DNA of 52,211 nucleotides from Streptomyces sporangiiformans (GTDB lineage: Bacteria; Actinomycetota; Actinomycetes; Streptomycetales; Streptomycetaceae): contig NZ_VCHX02000183.1 in NCBI RefSeq assembly GCF_005768555.2, forward strand, positions 1 to 52,211, in the 5' to 3' direction. A program made the translations under genes and the position numbers. The notes below the pieces were generated by a model. It worked only from the letters and a program-made list of their open reading frames with translations, was not told the origin of the DNA and made no database searches. Below, piece by piece: positions 25,297 to 32,918 of the stretch. How positions within the stretch are numbered: the stretch's first letter is position 1; every line of letters begins with the position of its first letter.

Positions 25297-26301
25297 ATGG
25301 CTCCGCAACTCAACGAGAAGACACTGACCGCGCTGGTGGCCGAGGCTACGGCGGCCCCGTCCATGCACAACGCGCAGCCGTGGCGATTCCGCTACGTCGC
25401 CGCCGACCACCTCCTCATGCTGCATGCCGACCCGGAACGGGCCATGCCGCGTTCCGACCCGGGCAACCGGGCCCTGCACATCGGCTGCGGGGCCGCCTTG
25501 TTCAATCTGCGGGTCGGCGCCGCCCACGCGGGCCTGAGCCCCAAGGCCCGGCTGTTGCCCGAGCCAACGGAGCCGCTGCTGCTCGCCGCCGTCCATCTGG
25601 CCGACTCCGCCGAAGCCCAGCCCGACGGGGACAGGGACGAGGACGATCTCGTACGCCTGCACCCCGCCATCCGGCAGCGGCACACCAGCCGGCATCCCTT
25701 CGCCGAGAAGGACATCCCCGAGGAGGTGCGGACCTCCTTGCGGGAGGCCGCGGCGCGGGAGGGGGCCGTGCTGATGTTCCCCGGTCCCTGGCATGTCGAG
25801 ACCATGCTCGACCTGGTGCGGGACGCCGAGAGCCGGGACTCCCTGGAACCCGAATTGAGGGAGGACCTGGACCGCTGGACCCGCCTCGGACCGGAGGCGG
25901 ACACCGCCGTCGACGGCGTGCCCGAGTACGCGTTCGGGCCGCGCAAGCGGGACGGCAAGGCTCCCCAGCGGGACTTCGCCGGCCGACGTCCGGTCGCGGA
26001 CCGCGGCTCCACCGCCTTCGAACACTCCCCGCATCTGGCCTTGTTGAGCACCTCCGGCGACGGCCCCGCCGACTGGCTGTGCGCGGGACAGGCGCTGGAA
26101 CGCGTCCTGCTGGAAGCCACGCTGGCCGATCTGGCCACTTCCCTGACCTCCCACCCGCTGGAGAGCGCCGACCTGCGGCCACTGGTCCGCGACCCGGTGT
26201 CGGGCAAGGGGCACGTGCAGATGGTGCTGCGCGTGGGCTACGGCCCGCGCGGCCCGGCCACGCCCCGGCGCCCCCTACGGGACGTGCTCGAATTCGTGTG
26301 A
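25297..26301 (+). CDS. Acg-type nitroreductase family protein
   Basis: A 334-residue FMN-fold protein of the Acg (Rv2032) group, a DosR-regulon hallmark. Signatures are LVAEATAAPSMHNAQPWRF near the N-terminus, NRALHIGCGAALFNLRV, IRQRHTSRHPFAEKDIPEE in the middle, and LLSTSGDGPADWLCAGQALE in the second half. Like Acg it is a fused double nitroreductase fold. M. smegmatis and M. tuberculosis homologues are thought to sequester flavin rather than reduce nitro-compounds, so enzymatic activity is unsure. GAGGAGG lies 6 bp before the ATG. A fragment of a second copy lies at 36817-37177. Confidence 0.88.
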   Translation: MAPQLNEKTLTALVAEATAAPSMHNAQPWRFRYVAADHLLMLHADPERAMPRSDPGNRALHIGCGAALFNLRVGAAHAGLSPKARLLPEPTEPLLLAAVHLADSAEAQPDGDRDEDDLVRLHPAIRQRHTSRHPFAEKDIPEEVRTSLREAAAREGAVLMFPGPWHVETMLDLVRDAESRDSLEPELREDLDRWTRLGPEADTAVDGVPEYAFGPRKRDGKAPQRDFAGRRPVADRGSTAFEHSPHLALLSTSGDGPADWLCAGQALERVLLEATLADLATSLTSHPLESADLRPLVRDPVSGKGHVQMVLRVGYGPRGPATPRRPLRDVLEFV

Positions 26302-26448
26302 CCAGATGTGTGCGGTGGCGCGTGTCGGACGGAGACGGCCCCGGCCGGATTGTGCGGTGGGGTGTTCGACACTTCCGGACGCTGGTGAGTCGTTCGGAAA
26401 CCTGGGCTCGACACCCGCGCTTGCGGACGGGCCGGTGGTGCCGTTCCG

Positions 26449-26491
26449 AGGCCCCTGTGTGGCCTGGCCCGATGACGGGACCGATCGGCCC
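26449..26491. promoter_or_regulatory. DosR/OsdR-like boxes in front of the second flavohemoglobin remnant
   Basis: GGGACCGATCGGCCC (26477-26491) is a strong match; AGGCCCCTGTGTGGCCT (26449-26465) is a looser dyad 27 bp upstream. The strong box is 145 bp before the ATG of the hmp remnant. The remainder of the 26302-26628 gap shows nothing else. Confidence 0.55.
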
Positions 26492-26628
26492 GGTCCGCGG
26501 GGGTGTTCGGTGTCATTCGAGCCCGACGGGGCCACAGCGCAGGCCAAGGAGCCGATCTGCGCCCGAGGGTCATCCGGCGCAGATGGTGAGCGCCGTCCCG
26601 CTGCACCCCCGTAACGCGTAGGAGATCC

Positions 26629-27055
26629 ATGCTTTCGCCCGAGTCGGCCGCCGTCGTCCGCGCCACCCTGTCCGCCGTCGGCGGGGCGGTCGAGGACATC
26701 ACGGCCCGTTTCTACGACACGATGTTCACCGACCGGCCCGAGCTGCTGGACGGCCTGTTCGCGGCAACCAGGCCGGCGGCGAACAGCGCCGTGCCCTGGC
26801 GGGGTCCATCGCGGCGTTCGCAGCGCTGCTCGCCGTCACCGAGGACAAGTACACGGTCGTCCACAAGTACCTGATCCGGAGGACACAGACCGACTCGTCG
26901 ACGAACTGCCCGCGGACGCCGAGGTCTACCTGTGCGGCTCGGTGCCGTTCATGCGCGCCGTCCGGGCTCAACTGCTCCGGGCCGGCATCCCCGCCCGCCA
27001 CATCCGCTACGAGGTCTTCGGCCCCGATCTGTGGCCGGCCCACGCGGAAGGCTGA
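26629..27055 (+). pseudogene. hmp: Flavohemoglobin remnant: globin start joined to NAD-domain end
   Basis: The first 45 codons from the ATG (GGAG 7 bp upstream) are a clear globin start: MLSPESAAVVRATLSAVGGA, then ITARFYDTMFTDRPELLDGLF. At about 26760 the frame slips: the next phase continues the globin as NQAGGEQRRALAGSIAAFAA, consistent with loss of about 4 bp. The FAD domain and most of the heme pocket are missing. From about 26903 a third phase gives the native C-terminus, ADAEVYLCGSVPFMRAVRAQ and RHIRYEVFGPDLW, ending at a TGA at 27053. The gene therefore carries a frameshift and a large internal deletion, about 280 of 400 codons. It differs in sequence from the fragment at 16428, so it is a separate copy. 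Confidence 0.8.
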
Positions 27056-27134
27056 CCGCAGACGCGAAAGGCGGGGCTCGGCAACGTTCCCAGGCACCGG
27101 TGAAAGGCGTGTCCGACCCTCGGCCGACGGCGTT

Positions 27135-27719
27135 TCACGCGTGCCGGTGGCCCCGGTGTGCGTCGAACTCCGCCCAGGCACGGTCCCACTGTGCCCTGCG
27201 GCGCACGTCCAGCCGTACCCGGGCCACCCACCAGCCGCCCAGCACCAGCACGCACACACTGGCCGCGGCGGCCACCCCGAGAGCGGTTCCCTGAGACCTG
27301 GCCTCGGCCGGGGTGAGCGGCGCGGGGTGAACGCGATCGGCCTCGTCGAGCCATACCTCGGTGAGAGTGCCCGCCTCGCTGCCCGCTTCCACCGAAGCCG
27401 TGCCGGACCTCGAGGAGCCAGTGGACGTCGTCCACCGCACGGACGCAGAAACGCGGTTGTCGCCCGCCTCTCCGGCGAACCGCGACAGCGTCACCGGGAC
27501 ATCCTTGACGAGTCGCGCGGCGACAGGGCGCAGCCCTTGAGCCTGGTCGAGCAAGGCGTTCTCGGCGACTGCAGCCACCGCGAAGGCCACCGCCGGCGCG
27601 GCGAGCAGCAGCATCGCCGCTGCCACCACGCCGAGCCAGGCCTCGACGACGTCCGAACAGCGCCTGAGCGGGTTGCGCCGCCAGCGCCACAGCATCACCC
27701 TGCCACCCCTGTTCAGCAT
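27135..27719 (-). CDS. Rv1733c-like membrane protein
   Basis: A 194-residue protein with two membrane segments, about residues 28-50 (VVEAWLGVVAAAMLLLAAPA) and 145-168, flanking an extracytoplasmic domain of about 95 residues. The N-terminal MLWRWRRNPLRRCSDVVEAW is diagnostic of the Rv1733c family, whose founder is a DosR-regulon antigen; function unknown. GGAAGG lies 8 bp before the ATG at 27719. The frame is open far upstream but without homology. A perfect-armed GGGGCCGTTCGGCCCC lies 103 bp upstream. Confidence 0.85.
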   Translation of the reverse strand: MLNRGGRVMLWRWRRNPLRRCSDVVEAWLGVVAAAMLLLAAPAVAFAVAAVAENALLDQAQGLRPVAARLVKDVPVTLSRFAGEAGDNRVSASVRWTTSTGSSRSGTASVEAGSEAGTLTEVWLDEADRVHPAPLTPAEARSQGTALGVAAAASVCVLVLGGWWVARVRLDVRRRAQWDRAWAEFDAHRGHRHA

Positions 27720-27814
27720 GCGTGCTTCCTTCCGTGCCCGACGGGCATCAGTTCCTTCCCGTACGGTGACGGCTCCGTGCCCCCTGGAGGCAGAGCCCAC
27801 CGGGGCCTGGTGCA

Positions 27815-27830
27815 GGGGCCGTTCGGCCCC
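27815..27830. promoter_or_regulatory. DosR/OsdR-like box upstream of the Rv1733c-like gene
   Basis: GGGGCCGTTCGGCCCC has perfect 7-bp arms (GGGGCCG / CGGCCCC) and is one of the best copies in the window. It is centred 103 bp from the start at 27719. I see no convincing second copy at 20-22 bp. Confidence 0.65.
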
Positions 27831-27892
27831 ATTGCTCCGTCCGACGGTCCGAGGTCCCCCGGACCGGAGCACCGCAGGGGCCAATGGCAGGG

Positions 27893-28195
27893 TCAGAGTG
27901 CGGCAGGGCCACTGGCGCCGGTGGGCTCCGGGGCGGGCAGCATGATGGTCGGCTCGGTGGCGCGCACGGCGTGCGGCAGCCGCGCCGGGAGGTGGATCCA
28001 ACTCCCGGGCCCCGCCTCGGTCTTCTCCTCGCCCAGGACGAGTTCCAAGTGGCCCTGGACGACCTGGATGACCACGGCAAGGCTGAGGTGTGCTCGGCCA
28101 GTTCCTGGCCGGTGGCGAAGGCGAAGCCGACCACGCGCAGCCGGTCATCGCGGTACAGGACGCGGCTGAGGGTGCCGTCCTGGGTGAGTGAGGGG
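27893..28195 (-). pseudogene. Frameshifted cupin-domain protein
   Basis: Two phases together give a cupin barrel. From about 28195 to 28078 one phase reads SRVLYRDDRLRVVGFAFATG then QELAEHTSA; from about 28075 to 27893 another reads VIQVVQGHLELVLGEEKTEA, GPGSWIHLPARLPHAVRATE and a stop. A one- or two-base slip near 28078, just after HTSA, separates them; the metal-binding His-x-Glu-like (EHTSA) and the later PHAV histidine fall in different phases. It is on the same strand as the Rv1733c-like gene and starts near its promoter. Small cupins of this type are common in the hypoxia islands of streptomycetes. Confidence 0.6.
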
Positions 28196-28755
28196 CAGTT
28201 CGGTGGCCCGGTCGGTGACGACGGTGACTCGGCGCAGGGCAGCCGGATCCCGCAGGGCCCGGCCGACGATTCCCAGGGTGCGCAGGAGTCCTTCGTCGGC
28301 GAGGAGCAGGCCAGGTTCCAGGAGCGCCATCGGTGCCGCCTTGTGGGCGGTGAGGTGAAGCCTTCGTCGGCGAGGAGTTCGCACCAGGCGCTCGGGGTCA
28401 GGGGCGAGCGCCGACGTGGATGGCTTCGTGCAGGTCATGAGTGATCTGTTCGGCGAGTGCCGGGTCGAGGTCGTCGGGCAACAGGCACAGTTCATGCAGG
28501 GCGTAACGGCCGGCGTATGCCCGCGTCCCCCTGACACCTCGGCGACGACCATGCCCGAGCCCGCTTCACTGACCAAGCCATCTACAACCAGTTCGCACCC
28601 GCCGAGCGGCGGAGCGAGCCGAGCGGGGAAGCGATCGCAGCCCACCCGACATCAGCTGACGACCGCTGTCACCAGGCCGTGAGACGGCTGGCCTTCCCCC
28701 TCCTTGCCCCGCTCGACGCAGCCCTCCGCGGATGCAATGACCTTGCAAGGGCCTG
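28196..28755. other. Stretch without an intact gene, probably decayed coding sequence
   Basis: About 560 bp. On the minus strand two short protein-like pieces in different phases stand out: GRYALHELCLLPDDLDPALA followed by EQITHDLHEA (about 28520-28430) and LLLADEGLLRTLGIVGRALR followed by DPAALRRVTVVTDRATELP (about 28315-28200). They look like parts of real proteins, but I cannot assign a family, and stops break the frames between them. The gap also holds no box that I would accept. Confidence 0.35.
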
Positions 28756-29319
28756 TCACCAGCGCGCATCCTGGCCTTCATCGGGCTCAATGAGAAACTG
28801 GTCCGCGTGCTCGACCAGGGCCAGCCACCCTTCACCGCCCGAGACAGCGTCAGCAACGATCTTGCTCGGTTCGGGCAGAGCGTCGCCACGGCGAACAGCC
28901 CCTATCAGTTCCAAGCCGTAGTCGATGACGCGGTGGAGTCGCGTGGCGATGGTGTCGCGACGGTCCGAGACCCAGTGCTCGTGCTCAAGGGGCAGCAGGA
29001 CCTTTGTGATGCGATCCCTGGCGACATCGTCTGTGAGACTCAGCGCCGAGAGCCGTGCGGAGTACACGACGTCGCGTTTCTGCTCGGACCACTGCTCCAG
29101 AGCGTCCGTATCGGACGGCATCTCGCGCAGGGTCCTCTTGATCTCCAGCAGCGCCGTCCCGCAGGCGATCAGTGCAGCGTCATTCTGGTCTCTCAGCCTC
29201 TGCTCTCGTACCTCCTTCGACTGGTACCGCTGTTGGAGCCATCCGCCGACGAGCGCTCCAACAGCGCCGACCGAGGCCCCGATAAGGCCGATCCACCCTG
29301 CTGATACCTCTGCTTCCAC
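28756..29319 (-). CDS. Hypothetical protein, N-terminal membrane anchor and helical body
   Basis: A 187-residue protein. A hydrophobic glycine-rich segment at residues 8-26 (GWIGLIGASVGAVGALVGGW) is followed by a charged helical region (QQRYQSKEVREQRLRDQNDA) and about 150 residues without recognisable motifs. It starts with GTG at 29319, AGGA 7 bp upstream. The layout is the same as the proteins at 39271-39735 and 49418-49947. Function unknown. Confidence 0.7.
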   Translation of the reverse strand: MEAEVSAGWIGLIGASVGAVGALVGGWLQQRYQSKEVREQRLRDQNDAALIACGTALLEIKRTLREMPSDTDALEQWSEQKRDVVYSARLSALSLTDDVARDRITKVLLPLEHEHWVSDRRDTIATRLHRVIDYGLELIGAVRRGDALPEPSKIVADAVSGGEGWLALVEHADQFLIEPDEGQDARW

Positions 29320-29408
29320 AAGGTCATCCTGCCGGGCCGGCGCACGGATTCGTCGAGCTTCGCCGAGAAGAGGTCGACAGGCGCTCCGGGCTGTCCGGCG
29401 GCGTGCGC

Positions 29409-29666
29409 TTACTGTTCGCGCTGCTCCGTACGGTTAAGGCTGTGTGCGATCTCCTGGAGGATCTCCTGCTCCGGCTTCCCAGTCATGCGGGACATCTGCC
29501 GCAGGAGCAGGGCACACAGGGCTGTCGCGCCGTCCGCGACCTGGTCGAGGCTCCCATCGGACGCGCGACGCTGGGCCATGTACTGCGCCATGAGGTCGTT
29601 GCCGGAGGTGTAGGCGGTCATGGCCTCGATGCCGAGGCGTACGCGGTCGTAATCGTTCGTTGCCAT
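29409..29666 (-). CDS. Hypothetical small protein
   Basis: An 85-residue acidic, helical protein (MATNDYDRVRLGIEAMTAYT, then QVADGATALCALLLRQMSRM). No signal peptide or family motif is visible. The ATG at 29666 has only a weak GGTGG upstream. It is intact and has normal amino-acid composition, so it is probably real. It sits between the membrane-anchored hypothetical gene and the end of narI on the same strand. Confidence 0.6.
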   Translation of the reverse strand: MATNDYDRVRLGIEAMTAYTSGNDLMAQYMAQRRASDGSLDQVADGATALCALLLRQMSRMTGKPEQEILQEIAHSLNRTEQREQ

Positions 29667-29826
29667 CGCGCCACCGTAGTAGCCACCCACCGGGGCCCGC
29701 TGTCCCGTGGTGGAGTTGGGCCAGGTTATTCGCCGCTGGCCCGGTCTGCCGGGCCTTGCCCGTACGGGATGGTGACCGCCATGCCTGCCGCGACCAATCT
29801 GCAGCGCTCCCTCCTCCATGTGCGGA

Positions 29827-30603
29827 TCACGCGGCGCGCCGTGTCGAGTGGTGCGGTGGCGTGGAGGCGGGCACCGTGGAGGTCGTCCTCCGCCGGCGGT
29901 ACACCAGGTAAGGGCGGGCCAGGTAGCCGATCGGCGCGCTCCACACGTGCACCAGTCGGGTGAACGGCCAGGCCGCGAAGAGCAAGCAGGCCGTCAGGGC
30001 GTGGAGCTGGAACAGCAGCGGTGCCCCGGCGATCGCCTCGGGCTGCGGCTGGAGGGCGAACAGGCCGCGGAACCAGACGGACACGGTCGAGCGGTAGTCG
30101 TAGCCGGCGCCGAAGACGTTGTGGGCGGCGGTGGCGGTGATGCCCAGCAGGACGGTGGCGGACAGCAGCGGGAAGAGCAGCTTGTCGCTGCGGTCGGTGC
30201 CTAGGCGGATCCGGCGGGTCAGCAGGCGGCGGGCGCACAGCATGCCCAGGCCGGCGACCATGGCGACGCCCGCCACCGAGCCCGCCCACACGGCCGTCGT
30301 GTGGTAGGTGTGCTCGCTGATGCCGACGACCTCGGTCCAGGAGGCGGGCACGGCGAGCCCCACCACATGCCCGGCGATCACCATGAACGCGCCCAGGTGG
30401 AACAGCGGGCTGCCCCAGCGCAGCCAGCGGTGTTCCAGCAGCTGGCTGGTGCGGGAGGTCCAGCCGAACTGGTCCTGGCGATAGCGCCAGACGTGTCCGA
30501 CGGCGAACACGGCGAGGCAGATGTAGGGAACGGCGACCCAAAGGGCCAGATCAGCGCCGCTCGCTGCCGCGAGGGAGGCATGGGAGGGGGCTGCGGCGAT
30601 CAT
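29827..30603 (-). CDS. narI: Respiratory nitrate reductase gamma subunit (cytochrome b)
   Basis: A 258-residue membrane subunit that oxidises quinol and passes electrons to NarH. Five hydrophobic segments are visible (VPYICLAVFAVGHVWRYR, SPLFHLGAFMVIAGHVVG, AVWAGSVAGVAMVAGLGM, LLFPLLSATVLLGITATA, LLFQLHALTACLLFAAWP). Histidines in GHVWRY, HLGAF/AGHVVG, HNVFGAGYDYR and LHALTAC supply the two b-heme ligands expected. The ATG overlaps the narJ stop (ATGA). It is the last gene of narGHJI. Confidence 0.94.
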   Translation of the reverse strand: MIAAAPSHASLAAASGADLALWVAVPYICLAVFAVGHVWRYRQDQFGWTSRTSQLLEHRWLRWGSPLFHLGAFMVIAGHVVGLAVPASWTEVVGISEHTYHTTAVWAGSVAGVAMVAGLGMLCARRLLTRRIRLGTDRSDKLLFPLLSATVLLGITATAAHNVFGAGYDYRSTVSVWFRGLFALQPQPEAIAGAPLLFQLHALTACLLFAAWPFTRLVHVWSAPIGYLARPYLVYRRRRTTSTVPASTPPHHSTRRAA

Positions 30604-31376
30604 CGGGGGCCTTCCGGGGGTGTGAGGGGCGGTATGAGGGTGGGCGGGGCCTGCTCCGGGGGGACGAACGTGCCCGGCGGGGCGAATTCCCCGGCGCCGT
30701 ACGGGTCGAGGCCGACGTCCTCGTTGGGCGGTCCCTGGGCGGCCAGTTCGGCCACGGCCCGTAGGTCGGCCTCGGTCGGCGGCGGCAGGAGTGTGAGCAG
30801 CGCGGCCAGGACGTGCCGGTAGGGGGAGTCGGCGTCGGTCAGGGCGCGGTGGATCAGCTCCAGGCCGCGTCGGTGCTGGCGCAGGGGTGCCTCGCCCGCA
30901 CGCGGTCCGGCGAGCGCGGCGTACTCCAGGACGACCGGGAGGTGGTCGGGGAGTTCGCCGCCGTCGGTGTTCCAACCGGTGGCGCGGTAGCGCTGGGCGA
31001 GGGTGAGCAGGGCCATGCCGCGGCGGCGGGTGTCGCCGTGCAGGTAGTAGGTGAGGTAGAGGCTGCTCTTGCGGCGCAGGTCGAACATCTCGACGTATTG
31101 GCGTTCCAGCGCATCCGGCTCCTGGCCGGTGAACCAGGCGGTGAAGGCGGCCAGGTGCTCGGCGGCCGGCGAGGGCGGCAGCGCCTCGACGGTGGCGGTC
31201 AGCACCGGCCGGGCGGCGGCCAGTTCGGCGTCCGGGTACTGCAGCAGCAGCGAGCACAGCCGCAGCACCAGGGTGCGGGTCTCGGCCTCCTCGGGTGTGA
31301 GCCGGGCCGGGCGGCGCACGGCTGCCCGGACGCGGGTGCGGACGATGGCGGGCAGGGTGGCGGGTAGCGGGCTCAC
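30600..31376 (-). CDS. narJ: Nitrate reductase assembly chaperone NarJ
   Basis: A 258-residue cytosolic chaperone required for molybdenum cofactor insertion into NarGH. Family signatures: LRLCSLLLQYPDAEL, then EQ/RQYVEMFDLRRKSSLYLTYY and GDTRRRGMALLTLAQRY, PDHLPVVLEYAAL. The C-terminal 30 residues are proline-rich and probably disordered. It overlaps the end of narH and the start of narI by 4 bp each, so translation is coupled. Confidence 0.94.
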   Translation of the reverse strand: MSPLPATLPAIVRTRVRAAVRRPARLTPEEAETRTLVLRLCSLLLQYPDAELAAARPVLTATVEALPPSPAAEHLAAFTAWFTGQEPDALERQYVEMFDLRRKSSLYLTYYLHGDTRRRGMALLTLAQRYRATGWNTDGGELPDHLPVVLEYAALAGPRAGEAPLRQHRRGLELIHRALTDADSPYRHVLAALLTLLPPPTEADLRAVAELAAQGPPNEDVGLDPYGAGEFAPPGTFVPPEQAPPTLIPPLTPPEGPR

Positions 31377-32917
31377 GGGCGGCCTCCGGCGGGGGCTTCG
31401 GGCGTACGGCGGCGCAGGGTGGGGATGCCGAGCATGATGCGGCGGCCCTCGGCGGGCTGCGGATCGCCGGACGACTCGACGGGGCAGCGGTTCTCCATCG
31501 CGCTGAGCGCGGCCGCGTCCTCCTTGTGGGCGGCGGGGACGACGTACCGGTCCTTGTAATTGGCGACGGCGAGGAGCCGGTGCAGGTCCTCCGCCTCGCG
31601 GGCGGTGAGCCCCACGGCCTTCAGCACCGCCTCGTCGCCGGTCTCGCCGAGGGTGCGTTCACGCATGTACGAGCGCAGCGCGGTGAGCTTCATCAGGACC
31701 CCGGCCACGACATCGGTGTCCCCGGCGGTGAACAGCTCCGCCAGGTACTCCAGCGGGATACGCAGCCGGGTGACGGCGGCGAAGACATGGTCGGGGTCGT
31801 CCTGGTTCCCGCCCGCCGCGTCGACGGCGTCCAGGACGGGCGAGAGCGGAGGCACGTACCAGACCATCGGCAGGGTGCGGTATTCCGGGTGCAGCGGCAG
31901 CGCCACCTTGTACCGCGTCACCAGGTCGTACACCGGGGAGCGGCGGGCCGCCTCCAGCCAGTCCTCGGGGATGCCGGACTCCCGTGCTGCCGCGATCACT
32001 TCGGAGTCGTACGGGTCGAGGAAGACACCGCGCTGGGCATCCAGCAGGTCCTTCTCGTCCGGGGTGGCGGCGGCCTCGCCGACGCGGTCGGCGTCGTACA
32101 GCAGCAGCCCGAGGTAGCGCAGCCGCCCGACACAGGTTTCGGAGCAGACGGTGGGCTGGCCGGCCTCGATGCGCGGGAAGCAGAAGGTGCACTTCTCGGC
32201 CTTGCCGGTGGCGTGGTTGACGTACACCTTCTTGTACGGGCACGCCGTCACGCACATCCGCCAGCCCCGGCAGCGGTCCTGGTCGACGAGCACGATGCCG
32301 TCCTCGACCCGCTTGTACATCGCGCCCGACGGACAGGCCGAGACGCAGGCCGGGTTGAGGCAGTGCTCGCACAGACGAGGCAGGTGGAAGAGGAAGGTCT
32401 GCTCGAACTCGAACTTGACCTTCTGCGCCCACTCCCCGGTCAGGTTGGGGTCGCCGCCGGCATGTTCGGGTGCGCCGCCGAGGCCGTCCTCCCAGTTGGC
32501 GCCCCAGGTGATGGTGGTGGGCTTGCCGGTGAGGACGGAGCGGGGGCGGGCGACCGGGATGTCCTGGCCGGCCGGGGCGCTGACCAGGTTGTCGTAGTCG
32601 TACGTCACCGGCTCGTAGTAGTCCTCGATGCCCGGCAGATCGGGGTTGGAGAACAGGGACAGGAGCCGCTTGATCCGGCCGCCGGAGCGCAGGACGAGCC
32701 GGCCACGCTTGTCGAGCATCCAGCCGCCCTTCCAGTGCTCCTGGTCCTCGTAGCGGCGTGGGTAGCCGACGCCGGGCTTGGTCTCGACGTTGTTGAACCA
32801 GGCGTACTCGACGCCGGTGCGGTTGGTCCACGTCTGCTTGCAGGTGACCGAGCAGGTGTGGCAGCCGATGCACTTGTCGAGGTTCATCACCATGGCGATC
32901 TGGGCCATGACGCGCAT
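31373..32917 (-). CDS. narH: Respiratory nitrate reductase beta subunit (Fe-S protein)
   Basis: A 514-residue electron-transfer subunit with all four cysteine groups: CIGCHTCSVTCK (Cys16, 19, 22, 26), CEHCLNPACVSACPSG, CRGWRMCVTACPYKK (Trp replaces one Cys, as expected for the [3Fe-4S] cluster) and CTFCFPRIEAGQPTVCSETC. I chose the ATG at 32917, which follows the narG stop by one base with GGAG 7 bp upstream; an ATG at 32932 lies inside narG. Second gene of the operon. Confidence 0.96.
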   Translation of the reverse strand: MRVMAQIAMVMNLDKCIGCHTCSVTCKQTWTNRTGVEYAWFNNVETKPGVGYPRRYEDQEHWKGGWMLDKRGRLVLRSGGRIKRLLSLFSNPDLPGIEDYYEPVTYDYDNLVSAPAGQDIPVARPRSVLTGKPTTITWGANWEDGLGGAPEHAGGDPNLTGEWAQKVKFEFEQTFLFHLPRLCEHCLNPACVSACPSGAMYKRVEDGIVLVDQDRCRGWRMCVTACPYKKVYVNHATGKAEKCTFCFPRIEAGQPTVCSETCVGRLRYLGLLLYDADRVGEAAATPDEKDLLDAQRGVFLDPYDSEVIAAARESGIPEDWLEAARRSPVYDLVTRYKVALPLHPEYRTLPMVWYVPPLSPVLDAVDAAGGNQDDPDHVFAAVTRLRIPLEYLAELFTAGDTDVVAGVLMKLTALRSYMRERTLGETGDEAVLKAVGLTAREAEDLHRLLAVANYKDRYVVPAAHKEDAAALSAMENRCPVESSGDPQPAEGRRIMLGIPTLRRRTPEAPAGGRP

Positions 32918-32918
32918 G

